The notes: generated by a model from the letters alone, not told the origin. 64,000 nt of DNA from Corbicula japonica (GCA_038501625.1 JAZAYU010001142.1:17134-81133), one strand, 5' to 3'. Numbered from the stretch's first letter, positions 11,780 to 23,619 are shown. Translations and numbers: made by a program.

Positions 11780-13080
11780 CATTAACTTTAAAGTAGCGAC
11801 TGGTGATTTTCGCGCCGTCAAAAACTGATTCACGCACTTGTATTATTCTTACATAAGATTAGATATTCAATGGTTGAATTTGCTGGGGTTTGATTTCGAG
11901 CTCTTTCCCTAGTGAGAAATACGCGAAAGTTAAACCCCCGCGAAATATAATGATATCACAGTATTTAGATCCATATCATCATGTGTACCCACGTAGTCTG
12001 AACAGGGTCTATATATGATAATACTGTTCAGCACCCCGAAGACCACCAAATGGACTGGCTAAATGTGGAAGAAAGGCAGGTTCATTGCACAACTACTGCA
12101 ATAGCAGGTCGGGACATAAGTTCGTAGAACAGAACAAAACATTATGGATTATATTCTGATAGTTCGGACTGCAAAGAGGAAGTATCGTTTTACCACACCG
12201 CAATTTATACTTAAAATAAAAATACACATGTACAACTAAATGAACGGGGTAAATTCAGAAATAACGGGTCAAGAACTAAAAACTAGCAATATTAACACAT
12301 AAGCGTTATTAGTTGTTAATATTAACAGATTAAAACAACGTAGACAAAAAAATCAGAACATGCACAGACTATATCTCATACTAGCATATTGCAGTTTAAA
12401 CATTTGTTTTTTTAACAAAAGGAAATAAATCTTTGCATATTTATGACATTTAAATATTCGATTTCAAACCAGGAAGAACATTAAACGGCAGCGAAATATA
12501 AAGAGTCAACAGTGTGCAACATCCATCAAATAATTATGATTTCTTCATACGAATTTAAATGGAAGACATAACTGTGTTAGTAAGCCTCCCATACGAGTAC
12601 ATTCATCCAGACTAACTGTTATTTATAGATTAACATGAACAATCTCTCGAAGAAATACTAACTCCAGTAGAATGTATAGTATCTTTCAAGTTTGCGAAGA
12701 TCAGACGAGTTTGGAAAATATGGCCCTATGGAACCTTGTTGTAAAAACTCGGCACAGCACCGTTACCGCCTTAAAACAGTTTTCCGATGGATCGACTTTT
12801 CCTTTCAAACAGAGCATACGCTGAGATACTTTTGTGCATACCGTATATCTTTGTTATCATTTTATTAACTTACAGGTTCTTTTTATTTCTAGTCTCATTT
12901 TCGTAGAAGCGGAAGAATCTATTTCTCATTTATCATTGTGCAAATACATGTACGTCATGGCGCGCGTCTTTCCTAACACAGGCGTGTAAAATGACTTTTT
13001 CCAGCACCGGTGAAAATACGGGAAACCGATCTGGTATGCAAGAATTATATTACCAAACTAACATGCAAAGCTTTCGGTTA
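11780..13080. other. Unassigned intergenic DNA
   Basis: No exon, RNA gene or clear mobile element recognised. A 67-codon frame near 12991 overlaps the short tandem duplication that follows and is not supported as a gene. Confidence 0.45.
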
Positions 13081-13370
13081 TCACAGTGTCTTCATAGTTC
13101 TAACAATCTAAACTTGTCGCAGTTCCAACTCTTCATAGAACGGACATTTACACAGCGATACATAGAACGGACATTTACACAGCGATACATATAGCCTTAT
13201 TGATGATATTTTACCTTATGCTACATTTAGACAATAATTTCATAAGTTCCACTCTTCCTAAAACGGACATTTACAAAGCGATGCATGTCGCTTTAATGGT
13301 AATATCATTAATATATTTCCTTATGCTACATTTAGACAATAATTTCATAAGTTTTAATAAAATATAATCA
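13080..13370. repeat. Local tandem duplications (28 bp and about 125 bp)
   Basis: The 28-bp phrase starting atagaacggacatttacaca occurs twice back to back at about 13136-13191. A larger unit containing ccttatgctacatttagaca, ataatttcataagtt and acggacatttacaaagcg occurs twice between 13130 and 13350. Confidence 0.8.
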
Positions 13371-14480
13371 GTTGATTATAATTATTTAATCAAAACTTGT
13401 TATGGCTTATATTATTTGAATTCAACTGCTAAAACTTGGGCTTCGATATATGCGGTATTCGTCTTGGTATTTTAACATTGTGTGTGTCCAAAAGTTTTCG
13501 TTCTTATCTGGCAGCAGCCAGGATAATATTTGTCTTTTTGGTGTCAATTGCAGATTGCATTCTGTAAATTTAATAATTTTAAATTTAATTTTTTAAATCG
13601 TGTTAACACATCCATTTAATTCATTTCATCGCATGGTTACAGCTTATATATGATAAATTGTCATATTGTAATGTCACAGGTTTGGCAATTCCTGATATGT
13701 GCACGATGATTGCAACAAAATAAAAAAAAACACCCGCTGTAAATGCTACAATAACATTGATTTTCATCATTCCTAATAAATTGCTCATTTTCGTTTTAGA
13801 TTATATCGTGCAAAATAAAACACAAAATGATGACATTTGATTTATCAAAAAAATGTCATTTTGTCAACTTAATACAATTTTAAAATCAAGATAAAACATA
13901 TTACGAATTTCAATGCTGTTTATTAAGGTTAAGAATGCGACAGTTAAATGACACGCGTACCGATAAGGACCACTAATCACCAATAAACAGTAAGTCGGTG
14001 ACAATAAACAGCTTATCATTAAATAGCGACTGGTGACGGCACTGCCATGATTAGACATAAATTATGTAATGACTAATTTTGTTAATTCTATACCTAATAT
14101 AAAAAGATCAAAATATATTGTAATTTCTTATTTAGGAAATCGCATAACTATACAGATAAATGTACACAGATATTGGAAATATAATTAAATACATAAGAAA
14201 CGCATTACTATAAACGCGACCTATGTATCGTGTTTAAAGTAGCTGTGTTTCTTATTTATTTATTCACACCTCACCCTAAATAAAATTAAATGATCTCACA
14301 ATACAATCATTTTCAACAAAAACAAAATTTCATTTATATTTTTCCAAAATTGTATATTGCAATGTAACTAGTTACTATAATTTCTAAACTATATTACGAT
14401 ATACCTTAAATGAAATAAATTAATAATATAAAATAATTATTAGTACATAAAATTTAAATATGACAAATAAAATATTAAAC
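13370..14480. other. Unassigned AT-rich DNA
   Basis: Very AT-rich sequence with no gene or definable repeat that I can support. Confidence 0.45.
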
Positions 14481-14619
14481 AGTTTAATCTCAGTCAGTTC
14501 TTCTTTGGCACGACTGGTCTTCCCTTTAAATCTTTATTCTGAAATTTAAAAAAAAATATTTAAAATTAAATTTAAAATTAAAATCAATATCTATTTTATA
14601 CATTGACATTATTTAAAAA

Positions 14620-15425
14620 GTGGTTTTCGGTCACTGTTCTGGTCATTGACTTTTGATTAAGAAGTTGTTTTCGGTCCCTCTTTTGGTCTTATTCGGTCTT
14701 AATGATCGGTATTTAACCATTTAATTTCAAAACATTCTTATAAAATAATTCATTTTAATGATTAGTTTGTGATTTATATCTTAATTATACATTGAGTTTT
14801 GTTTAAGAAGTGCTTTTCGGTCGGCAAATAGTGGTTTTCGGTCCCAGTTCTGGTCATTGACTTTTGATTAAGAAGTTGTTTTCGGTCCATCGTTTGGTCT
14901 TATTTGGTCTTAATGGACGGTATTTGACCATTTATTTTATAAGAACCTTTCATTTTAATGATAATATTTGGGATATATATCTAATTTAACACTTGAGGTT
15001 TGTTTAAGAAGTGCTTTTCGGTCAACATATAGTGGTTTTTGGTCCCTGTTCTGGACATTGACTTTTGATTAAGAAGTTGTTTTCGGTCCATCTTTTGGTC
15101 TTATTTGGTCTCAATGATCGGTATTTAACCATTTATTTTCATAAGATCCTTTTAAAATCATGAATTTAAATGATTAAATTTGGAATTTATATCTTAATTA
15201 TACATTAAGAAGTGGTTTGCGGTCGACTTTATTGTTTTTGGCCCCTGATTTGGCCTTATTCGGTCTAATTTTCATAAAATCTTAAAAAATCATTCATTTT
15301 AACAATTATAATTTACTTTTGTACATACATTATATATTTAATTTGATTTATAAAGTGGTTTTTGGTCCCTTTTTCGGTCTTATTTGGTATTTTTCGGTCT
15401 TTTTCGATTTTTCGGTTGTTTTCGG
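14620..15425. repeat. Decayed tandem array of about 200-bp units
   Basis: The phrase gaagttgttttcggtcc occurs near 14660, 14872 and 15074, and related gtggttttcggtcc/gtggtttttggtcc phrases continue to about 15370. Each unit also has tcttatttggtctta, ggtatttaaccattta and ttcattttaatgat. Spacing is 200-212 bp. Four recognisable but diverged copies are present, and the last one ends in a shorter tttttcggtc iteration. It lies directly beyond the 3' side of the LINE, which may be coincidence. Confidence 0.8.
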
Positions 15426-15686
15426 TGATTTTATGCACCGCATCTTCAATGAGTCTATGTCCAGTAGTGACCTGGCTGATATAAGCTACCATAGAGATGC
15501 AGACATGAAGGTTGTTTTGTTTTGAATATAAAAACAACCTGAACATTCCTACACACTGTGGCAGCCAACTCTCTTGTTCTTCCAGTCTAAATTTAGTTCA
15601 TATCCAAATATATCCAAAACATTTTCCTTTCTCGCACATTCCATCCACGAATTGAATACCTTGAATACCTTGAATCTTCGGAGTCT

Positions 15687-17427
15687 TCAAAAAGTCGATG
15701 ACTTGTGTACTCCCCCTATAAAGTTATTAACTATGCCCGGTTCATATATACTGTCTGTATTAAACCTTTTATACGCCCATTCTTTGTCCAGTTTGGTCTT
15801 AAAACTAAAAATTGTTTCACTACATACAGTTTCTTCTTTTAAACTGTTCCACTGGTCAATACTTCTTGCAGGAAAAGTGTTCAATTTTAGCGATTTATTA
15901 CATCTGATTTTTTCAATTTTGAATATGTGTCCCCGTGTGACATTTTCATTGAATTTGAAGAATTTTTCATAATTGATGTCTTCAAAGTGATTTATAATCT
16001 TGAAAATTTCAATAAGGTCATATCTGTTTCTTCTATAATGAAGTGTAGGCAAGTTAAGATATTCTAGACGGTTTCTATAACTGAGATTTCTTATTTCTGG
16101 AACTAGCTTTGTAGCGCGACGTTGCACATTTTCTAGAAGTTGCATGTTTTTCTTTGTCCATGGGCTCCATACAGAACCACCATAGTCTAATATTGAACGA
16201 ACAAGACTTTTATACAAAGTCAAAAAAGCATGTTTATCAAGACGTGAGAATGTACGTTTGATTAATCCTAAAATTTGATTAGCTTTGTTCACTATTTGGC
16301 TGATTTCAGTTGTCAAATTTCAAGTTACTTTGAAAAGTAATTCCAAGATCTTTTTCTTCTTTAACAACAGGTAAATCCTTGACAGTACCACTTTTATCAG
16401 TCATGGAGTATGTGAAAGGAAATTTAATGTTCCCCATTTGCATTGACTTGCACTTGGGCAGTGAGAATTCCAACAACCAATTCTTTGACCATTCACTCGG
16501 TATATTCAAATCCTCCTGAATTTCAATTTGATCATTTTGGGAAGTTATTCCTGAATAAATTTTACAGTCGTCAGCAAAAAGTTTGCATACTGATTTCAAC
16601 TTGTCAGGCATGTCATTTACATAAAGTATAAATAATGTTGGTCCTAGAACCGAGCCTTGGGGTATTCCTGATGTTACGTTTTCCTAATCAGAAAATTTAC
16701 CATTTATGGAAACACGTTGTCTTCTATTGGTTAGAAAATTTTCAACCCAGTCAATAATTTGACCACCAAAACCGTAACTTTTCATTTTCTCTAGAAGCCG
16801 TCTGTGAGAGACGGTATCAAAAGCTTTCTTGATGTCTAGATATATAACATCTGTTTGTTTACTTTCATCAAAGTTAGAAACCCAATCATTTAAAACGTCA
16901 AGAAGTTGTAAAACACAATTTCTCTTGTTTCTGAAACCATATTGACAGTCACTGAATAAGTTATTTGAATTCATATGATCCATGATGATCTGACGTACAG
17001 TTTTTTCACAAAGTTTACAAGGTACACTTGTTAAACTGACAGGTCTATAGTTAGTGGTATCTGATTTGCTTCCCTTGTTTTTATACAATGGAGTAATGTT
17101 ATCTTCCTTCCAAATGTCGGGTACTACACCTTCTGTAAATGATTTATTAAAATTAGTCTGAAGCGGTTTATGAATAATATTAGCGGTTTCCTTCAAGAAT
17201 TTTGGATGGCAATTATCTGGTCCCATAGATTTTGATGGATTCAACTGGGTAATTTGCTTTGTTAATGATTCAGCAGATACAAATAATTCTGTAACAGGTA
17301 CGCCATGATACTTGGTATCAAATAATGGTAGAGGTCCAGGATCCTCCTGTACAAAAACCGATGCAAAAAAACGAATTAAGTAAATCAGCCTTTCTCTTGT
17401 CATCTGACACAATTTCACCATTGTCAT
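15687..17427 (-). pseudogene. LINE ORF2, reverse transcriptase part, interrupted
   Basis: Three consecutive frames (17427-16684, 16611-16306, 16316-15687) together cover the polymerase domain. Visible motifs are NYRPVSLTSVPCKL and YGFRNKRNC (fingers), DVIYLDIKKAFDTVSH (motif A with catalytic Asp), GIPQGSVLGPTLF (motif B, just after the stop) and CKLFADDCKIY (motif C with the two Asp). The C-terminal part has the YKSLVRSILDYGGSVWSPW and VQRRATKLVPEI phrases typical of CR1/Jockey-like elements. Breaks are an in-frame TAG at 16684-16686 and a frame change near 16313. So few lesions imply a recent insertion or, for the frame changes, sequencing error. It would copy element RNA at the nicked target. 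Confidence 0.9.
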
Positions 17428-19186
17428 TTAAATCCGAAATACCTACTTTGCATTTTGTTTTTTCCCTTACATAATTCCAAAAGCCTTTAGGGTTTGTTTT
17501 AACATTTACTATAATATTTGTTTCATAATTTCTTTTCATTATTCTAGTATATTCTGTGCAATCATTCCGTGCTTTTTTATAATCTTCAAAATCATTTCTG
17601 TTGCGCGTATGTATATAACGTTGCCATGATTTGTGTTTACGTTTCACTCTTTTCATGCATTCATTATTCATCCATTGTTCTCTCTTAATGTTTTGACGAG
17701 ATGAAATTTTAATTGGCACATTTTTTTCTACAGTTTCATTCACTTTAGATAAAAAGTAGTCCCAGCCATCTTGAGTATTCATTGTTTCAATACAGTCCCA
17801 GTTTGTGTTTTTCATATCTTCTCTAATAGAATCATAATCTGCTTTGAAAAAATTTATTTTCACAGTATTGCTTTCACCTCTAGACGGACAGCTCAGTAAT
17901 TCTGCTATGAAGCAAACATGGTCACTGAATCCCAGGTTAACACTATAATTAATTTGGTCAACAATTTCACTTTTATCTACTAGAAATAAATCCAAAATAC
18001 GGGGATTTTGGCCATCTCTATAACGGGTTTTCTCGAGAATATGTTGACTGAGATATTGGTCTCTCAAACACTCTAGAAAGGTAAACTCTGGGTGATTCAC
18101 ATTATGAGGTGTCGTCCAGTCCTCCCAAGAAATGTCAGGAAAGTTAAAGTCACCTACTATCACTGTATAATTATATTTCAATTTCAATGCATTTTCAATT
18201 TGATCAAATAACAGTTTGGTATTTGCTGGGCTACTAGATGGATCGCGACAAACCCCACCTAATAATAATTTTTCTTTAGAGTCCAGTGTTACGACACACC
18301 AAATAGATTCATCAAATTGTGAATTGTTCAGCACATTGCATTCTGTAAAGGAAATGTCACTATTTAACATTATACATACACCCCTACTTTTGTCTTTGAC
18401 ATTACTTATCAATATACTGTATCCCGGTATTTTCATTTCATTTGAAGATATATCCATTGAAGACCCATTCTTCGGAAAAATTTCAGTAATTACCAAAATA
18501 TCTGGTTTATATCTCTCCACCTCTACTTTCAGTTCATCCATCTTGTTTATAAGATTGTCTGCATTCGTGTAGAAAATTGAAAGTTTATTTCTATCAATTG
18601 ATTGAATATTTAACTCAACATCAGAAACACTCGATATGCTTTCAAATGACTGACTAAAATTTATTGTCCTTTCACTTACAAATGACTGACTATCAAAAAT
18701 AACAGTATCTTCACCTTCAGATGATTGACTAGAAATAACCGTCTCCTCATCACTTTCAGCTATATAATCAAACTCATTATGAACAAGTAATGTCTCTGAA
18801 TTTTCAAGTGATTGAACATTAAACTCGACATCAGGAACACTGGATATGCTTTCAAAAGACTGACTAAAATTTAAAGTTGTATTAGTTACAAATGACTGAC
18901 TATCAAAAATAACTGCATCTTCACCTTCAGATGATTGACTATAAAAAACCGCCTCCTCATCACCGTCAGTTGCATAATCAATATCATTACGAACAAGTAA
19001 TGTCTCTGAACTGCCATTTTCTTGGCAGTCATATGGTAAACTAGTATTAAACAATTCAAAATCTGAAAAAGTTTTAACATTTTCAACAGTTCCAACAGGA
19101 TTAAATCTTTCAACAGTTAACAGTTTTAACTTATTTACATTACTTTCATCTTCAGTACATTTACTGGGACTGTCGAAATAGATCAA
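17318..19186 (-). pseudogene. LINE ORF2, N-terminal part with endonuclease
   Basis: The frame has 622 codons. Residues 61-130 and 131-200 are a 70-residue direct duplication of an acidic Ser-rich segment (both contain SQSSEGED and SQSFESISSV). From about residue 202 the endonuclease-exonuclease-phosphatase fold begins: FYTNADNL supplies the Asn, ITEIFPK the catalytic Glu (about 235), VGDFNFPDI the Asp-Asn pair (about 346-348) and GFSDH (about 419-423) the terminal Asp-His. All key residues are present, so the nicking domain looks competent. Beyond residue 430 is the linker that leads to the reverse transcriptase. The frame slips near NSFF, where the last ~14 residues are out of frame, and the homologous continuation is taken up by the frame ending at 16684. 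Confidence 0.88.
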
Positions 19187-19751
19187 GTGACCTTGATCTA
19201 TCCACGTCAGCCCTACCTCTCATTGCATACTGGTGCTCATGAAAAGGATGCTCTACAATCGTTCCTTCTGTTTGCCCTCTACGAGCCAACCTTTTCTTAT
19301 AAGCTTCATTCCTTTGTTTTCTAGTCATGTCTGACTGAAAATATACAGCTTTACAACGGACATCTTCATTGTTTTTCATTGTTTCCCTAACAGATTTCAT
19401 AAATTTCTTTTTTGATTCAAAGGAATTTGCAATCAATTTCACTGGACGTGGCTCTGCTGCTGATGGAGTGTAACTACCAATACGAATGGGTTTTCCTTCA
19501 AATATTTCATGGGAAGTTTCAATACCTAATATGTCACTCATAATAGACAAGATCTTACTTTCATCATCATTCTTTCGATCCACGGCTGTTTTTTCTGTAC
19601 TTTCAGGTAGACCAAAACAAACAATATTCAGCTTACGGTCCTCACGTTCCTTCCTTTCTTTCAAGGCTTCATCTATTTTCATTTCAATATCAACCTCTTC
19701 AAGTTTCACAACCCTCTGTTCTAAATCTTCATGTAGAGCTCTAATACTCAA
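19161..19751 (-). CDS. LINE ORF1 protein (nucleic-acid-binding, partial at N-terminus)
   Basis: The 196-residue frame starts with a charged helical segment rich in Glu and Lys (residues about 5-45), suited to a coiled coil. It continues with RKLNIVCFGLPES at about residues 40-52 and a basic C-terminal part with SDMTRKQRNEAYKK. This matches the layout of LINE ORF1 proteins, where a coiled coil precedes an RRM-like domain that binds the element RNA in the ribonucleoprotein particle. Family ORF1 proteins often have an N-terminal extension with a zinc finger that is not seen here, so the true start may lie upstream or the copy may be shortened. The frame runs into the ORF2 start with a 26-nt overlap. 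Function is inferred from layout and resemblance. Confidence 0.75.
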   Translation of the reverse strand: MSIRALHEDLEQRVVKLEEVDIEMKIDEALKERKEREDRKLNIVCFGLPESTEKTAVDRKNDDESKILSIMSDILGIETSHEIFEGKPIRIGSYTPSAAEPRPVKLIANSFESKKKFMKSVRETMKNNEDVRCKAVYFQSDMTRKQRNEAYKKRLARRGQTEGTIVEHPFHEHQYAMRGRADVDRSRSLDLFRQSQ

Positions 19752-19799
19752 TTTATCATGTCTGTAAGTTATCCAAACGAAGCTTTGATCCTTTTTGCA

Positions 19800-20280
19800 A
19801 ATTTTTTCTAAATATACTTGCTCAAATCAAGAGTAATCCCTTAAAAGTCACTGTTTTTTAGTTTAAGAATTCTTGCTGCAGACAAACGCGTTGTTGTTGT
19901 ACTGGTGAATTATAAACTCAAATATTTTCATTACACAGAAAGAAACCACCAAAAGCGGCAACATAGACTTATCCTCTGCCGCTTTGAAAAAATGCACCTC
20001 GTGTCTAAAAGTCACACTATCTATTATCATTTTTATCCATAAAAATTCGACTTAGAAATTCCAAAATGGCGGCATTTTTGTTTTTGAAAGGAAGTGATTC
20101 AATCCATATTGGACCAGTTCATTATCCAATCAGAATCATGCGATCTCATTTTGGCTCAGTAAAACCCGTATTGGCCCAGGTTATCTCGTATTGGCCCAGT
20201 TGAGATTTCATATGAATTGAGTGCAACCCATATAAGGTGGACTGAATTGTACATATTGTGTCAATATTGTTTTAGTTAAT
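19800..20280. other. LINE 5' flank and unassigned DNA
   Basis: The LINE 5' untranslated region may extend here but no boundary is visible. A run of similar phrases (attggaccagt, attggcccaggt, attggcccagttg at 20109-20201) suggests short local duplication. No gene is seen. Confidence 0.4.
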
Positions 20281-20281
20281 T

Positions 20282-20470
20282 AATAATTATAAGTTATTTG
20301 ACGTTTTACTGTACAATACGGGATATATTTGAACTCGTACACAGCTTGAACAGTCATATTGGACGAGCCGTTAGGCGAGTCCAATATGACTTTTCAAGCT
20401 GTTTTCTCGTCCAAATATATTAATATATTCCCGTATTGTACAGTAAAACGTCTAATAACCTATAATTATT
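20282..20470. repeat. Near-perfect 189-bp palindrome (snapback element)
   Basis: The left arm starts aataattataagttatttg and continues acgttttactgtacaatacggg. The right arm ends with the complement, cccgtattgtacagtaaaacg then tctaataacctataattatt. The centre is gtcatattggac/gtccaatatgac around gagccgttaggcgag. The whole segment can fold on itself with few mismatches. This is typical of a foldback-type non-autonomous element. Confidence 0.9.
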
Positions 20471-20924
20471 ACAATAATTACTATTACTATTACTAATTAT
20501 TATTACTACAATCGATCGATGCTTGCGTGAAAACACATGTTTAAAGCATACTGTTGTGTACTAAGGAACCGAATTAATCAACTTGACCACAACACGGTCA
20601 CTTTGAATGCAAATCATTTTTTTGGGACTTAACTGCTCGTAGCAATTGCCTAATAGATGTAAAGTACCAAACATTAAGCGTGTTTAAAAGTCACGATCGC
20701 AAAAGATGACATCAAAAATCTTCTACAAAAGTATTTAGGAAAGATATTCTAACAGAGTGATATTTCATCTACATATATAACGGGTCAAATAACATTGAGC
20801 TTTGTTGGAAATGTCGATCCAGCTTAGACATTTTGCAAAATCAAAACACAACCTTTTTGGGTCGGCACGACCCAGTTTAGCCGGTTTTCGACAATCGTTT
20901 TGAATTACTGCAAACCTAACAATT

Positions 20925-20998
20925 TAGGGTTGCATGCAAGACTGTCGTACCTCCTTCTTTATTTCAATGTTGTTACGACAGTATTGCGTGCTACCCTA
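20925..20998. repeat. Hairpin-forming inverted repeat
   Basis: agggttgcatgcaagactgt followed by cgtac is mirrored by gttacgacagtattgcgtgc and taccct after a spacer of about 23 bases. The arms are about 24 bp with a few mismatches. It could be a small foldback element; the flanks carry no gene. Confidence 0.7.
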
Positions 20999-20999
20999 G

Positions 21000-22050
21000 A
21001 ATATAGTTCTTAGTTTCAAAAAGTAAGTCAATGCTGCAGAGCGGTCAATTTTGTAATGCTGTGCAAAATGATAAAAGTTATATTTAAACATATGGAATCA
21101 ATCAATATTTGAAGAAATTTAACTCGTGGAACGTCAGACAAGATTTTGAGACATGAACGCGCATGAATACCTAATGGCGGATCGCCATATTGGATTCGAC
21201 AACACTCAATTAAGACGAAAAATCCATCGCAATCAACTGAATAGTAAGTATTTATCGAGTTATTTTCGTGATGCAATGTTTTATAACACCCAGGTTACAT
21301 TTGAATGTATATAGACAATAGCATTTCTCTTTGTAAATAGAATTTCATATGGAAAATGGAGGTGGATTTGGTGGTTTACGAATGGTAACGTTACAAAATC
21401 TTTGTAAAACTGAAACTTTATATTCTTCTTCCAGAATACTGACCGTCTTCAACAGTTGACTGAAATTTACCATGTTTAGATTCGAAAGACTATACCGCAG
21501 TAAACGAGATTTTGGCTCTTTAGGTTTTATTAAACGTTACGTCCCGTTACGTCATTTAATGCACTCTCCAAAATGAAAGTAGGAGTTTCCGCTGAGTAGG
21601 ACGAGGCAAAACTTTTTTTTTAATTTAGGGCCCTAATCATTGTGGCTATTTATTGTGGAACCTTGTAGCGATGTAGGTAATAAAATCATTTCAATGTATT
21701 GCATTGAAAGAAGTCGGATTTTGTACGATTAACGAATATCGTGTAAGATTTTTATAAAAATTTCCATTTGAATGCTTCAAACATAAAGCATCTGATTCAC
21801 AATGATTTATTTTTAACACATTTAGATCTGTTGAAAATTGTGTTTAAAGTAAGTTTAAAATCATACATGAATTAATTTAACAGATATATTAATGAATGCA
21901 TTTTATGCATTTGATCAAAAGAACCTGAATTTCCATTGGCATCAGATAATATCCAGATCTGACATGAATGCAATTTTCCCATATCATAACCCATTCCCAA
22001 ATCATAACCAGCTGCATAGTTGACACAGGGTTTTCTGAATAATTGCACAT
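21000..22050. other. Unassigned intergenic DNA
   Basis: Nothing recognised. Short frames lack domains and have no plausible splice structure. Confidence 0.45.
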
Positions 22051-22059
22051 TATATGTAG

Positions 22060-22245
22060 ACCTTCTGAAATGCATATTGGGAATCGCCACATTCAGAAAA
22101 AACAGCCTCACCACACAGTCAAGAGAAGAGAGGGAGAGAGCATTGTTAATAAAATGATCAGTTTCAAAAGAGACGCCAATAACAATGAACAAAAATGAGA
22201 ACCCTAGTGGTTACCGCCTTGGAACAGTCAGTGAAATCCGCTATC
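22060..22245 (-). mobile_element. R1 tail fragment
   Basis: On the plus strand it reads gcatattgggaatcgccaca, cagcctcaccacacagtcaa, caaaaatgagaacc, and ggttaccgccttggaac followed by agtcagtg. The same order is found in the R1 copy at 2040-2260. It stops abruptly after agtcagtg, so only the tail half of the gagaacc inverted-repeat module is present. Confidence 0.7.
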
Positions 22246-22920
22246 AGAAGTTTTTACTACTTTCAATTTTGTCTTGCACTCCATTCAATGATGTCTCACA
22301 GGTCATTTAATCAGAACAGATATTCTCAAAATAACAAGGGAAAACCAAAAGAAGAAGAAGAGTAGAACCTCAGGGATTCACTGAGTATACAGAACAGGAA
22401 CTTCACAAATTATATGAATTTATTTAATAGTATCTCTTAAATGCATTTCGGGTGAATTTAGCATCCTGGAAGAAAGAATAATCATGTATTTATTTATTAT
22501 ATGTATATTGTTTATTTAATTATTCATAAACAGGTTTAGATGATCTTTGGATCTGGTCAGACCCGTATCAACTAAGTTTGACATAATACCCCATTTGAAG
22601 CTGTATAGAACTGTTTGACATCATGCAATGAAGTGGACAACAAAAGTGAAGGTAAAATAAAAATGTTTGAGTTAAATCCACAATGACTGTTTTAGGAGAT
22701 GTAATTTTTGTAAACAGTATATTTTAGTTTATTTGTAATGCTTGAGCTGCCATAACGCTGTGTCAACATTGCAGCTGGTAAATTCTTGTAACATGTAAGT
22801 GGGTGGGGTACAAATCCATTGCATTTGGAAAATGTAATATTTTTCCGGATCTGGATATTTTCAGATGGAAATTCAGGTTCCTGTAAATTGTAATCTGATG
22901 AATAATCAGTGTTCATTTAT
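22245..22920. other. Unassigned intergenic DNA
   Basis: No gene or repeat recognised. Confidence 0.4.
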
Positions 22921-22926
22921 ATTGAC

Positions 22927-23025
22927 ATGCAGCCAGACTGGTTTAGGTAGGGCGACAACTAGTACTACCCACAAGGTTTAGCCAGACTGGTTTAGGTGGG
23001 GCGACTACTACCCACAAGGTTCATG
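22927..23025. repeat. Tandem duplication of about 50 bp
   Basis: agccagactggtttaggt followed by ggggcgac, actaccc and acaaggtt occurs twice in a row with small differences. Confidence 0.85.
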
Positions 23026-23385
23026 CTCTGGGCCCAAAAATACAGTATGAATGGACTTAAAGCACTTTGATGTTATTTATTCTGTGTTCTGTTTCAACAG
23101 TGCAACAGTAATTACTATGCTGATATGATATTGTAAATGAATCACTTCATAAATTAGAAATTTTCTACAGAACAATGTTAATTATTACCTCAAATACCTA
23201 ATGCAAATAATGTAAATTCAGTATTGAACAGTTTGATCTCATGTGGCATTAAAATAAAGTTTAAAACTTTCCCCAAATCTGTTATCCGTACTGAATGGGT
23301 GAGATCTGTAACCATTTACAAACATCTTACTGGGATTTCCACAAGAGAAACATTTACATCACCCATTTTATGTATAACTCAAATT

Positions 23386-23612
23386 AAGAGGTCGCAAACA
23401 TTGCAAATGGCGAAAACATGCTAAAATTTCAAAAAATGAATTTTGGGGGAAATACTTATTGCCACCTAGATTTTAGTAAATAAATGTATTTAGCTATGGA
23501 TGTAGTAAATGTTTGCAAGCTCAATTTAGTCTAATTCCTGTTCTAATTACCAAGCACATACTAAAACAAAAGAAAAACCATTTGCATGAGAACTCTGAAA
23601 TTCATGGACAAT
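23386..23612 (+). repeat. Dispersed repeat R2, copy 1
   Basis: The segment from attaagaggtcgcaaacatt to gagaactctgaaattcatgg is matched across about 225 bp by 36096-36322 in the same orientation, including aattttggggaaatactt, gccacctagattt and accaagcacatactaaaaca. No terminal inverted repeats or coding capacity are seen. It is a diverged two-copy repeat in this window. Confidence 0.85.
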
Positions 23613-23619
23613 ATACCAA

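Larger units (their letters stand above)
15640..19800 (-). mobile_element. Non-LTR retrotransposon, CR1/Jockey-like, nearly full length
   Basis: On the minus strand the order is ORF1 (19751-19161), then an ORF2 region with apurinic-type endonuclease (19186-17318) and reverse transcriptase (17427-15687). This is the standard architecture of CR1/L2/Jockey-like LINEs. ORF1 and ORF2 overlap by 26 nt. Only three interruptions are visible across ORF2: a frame change near 17365-17427, an in-frame TAG at 16684-16686 and a frame change near 16313. Catalytic motifs are present. The 3' flank at 15651-15680 has a doubled aaggtattc on the minus strand, which may be the start of a short-repeat tail as in CR1. 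Exact ends and target-site duplication could not be set. Confidence 0.9.

Noticed and set aside
18216..18572. 118-codon plus-strand frame
   Set aside because: Antisense shadow of the LINE endonuclease frame.
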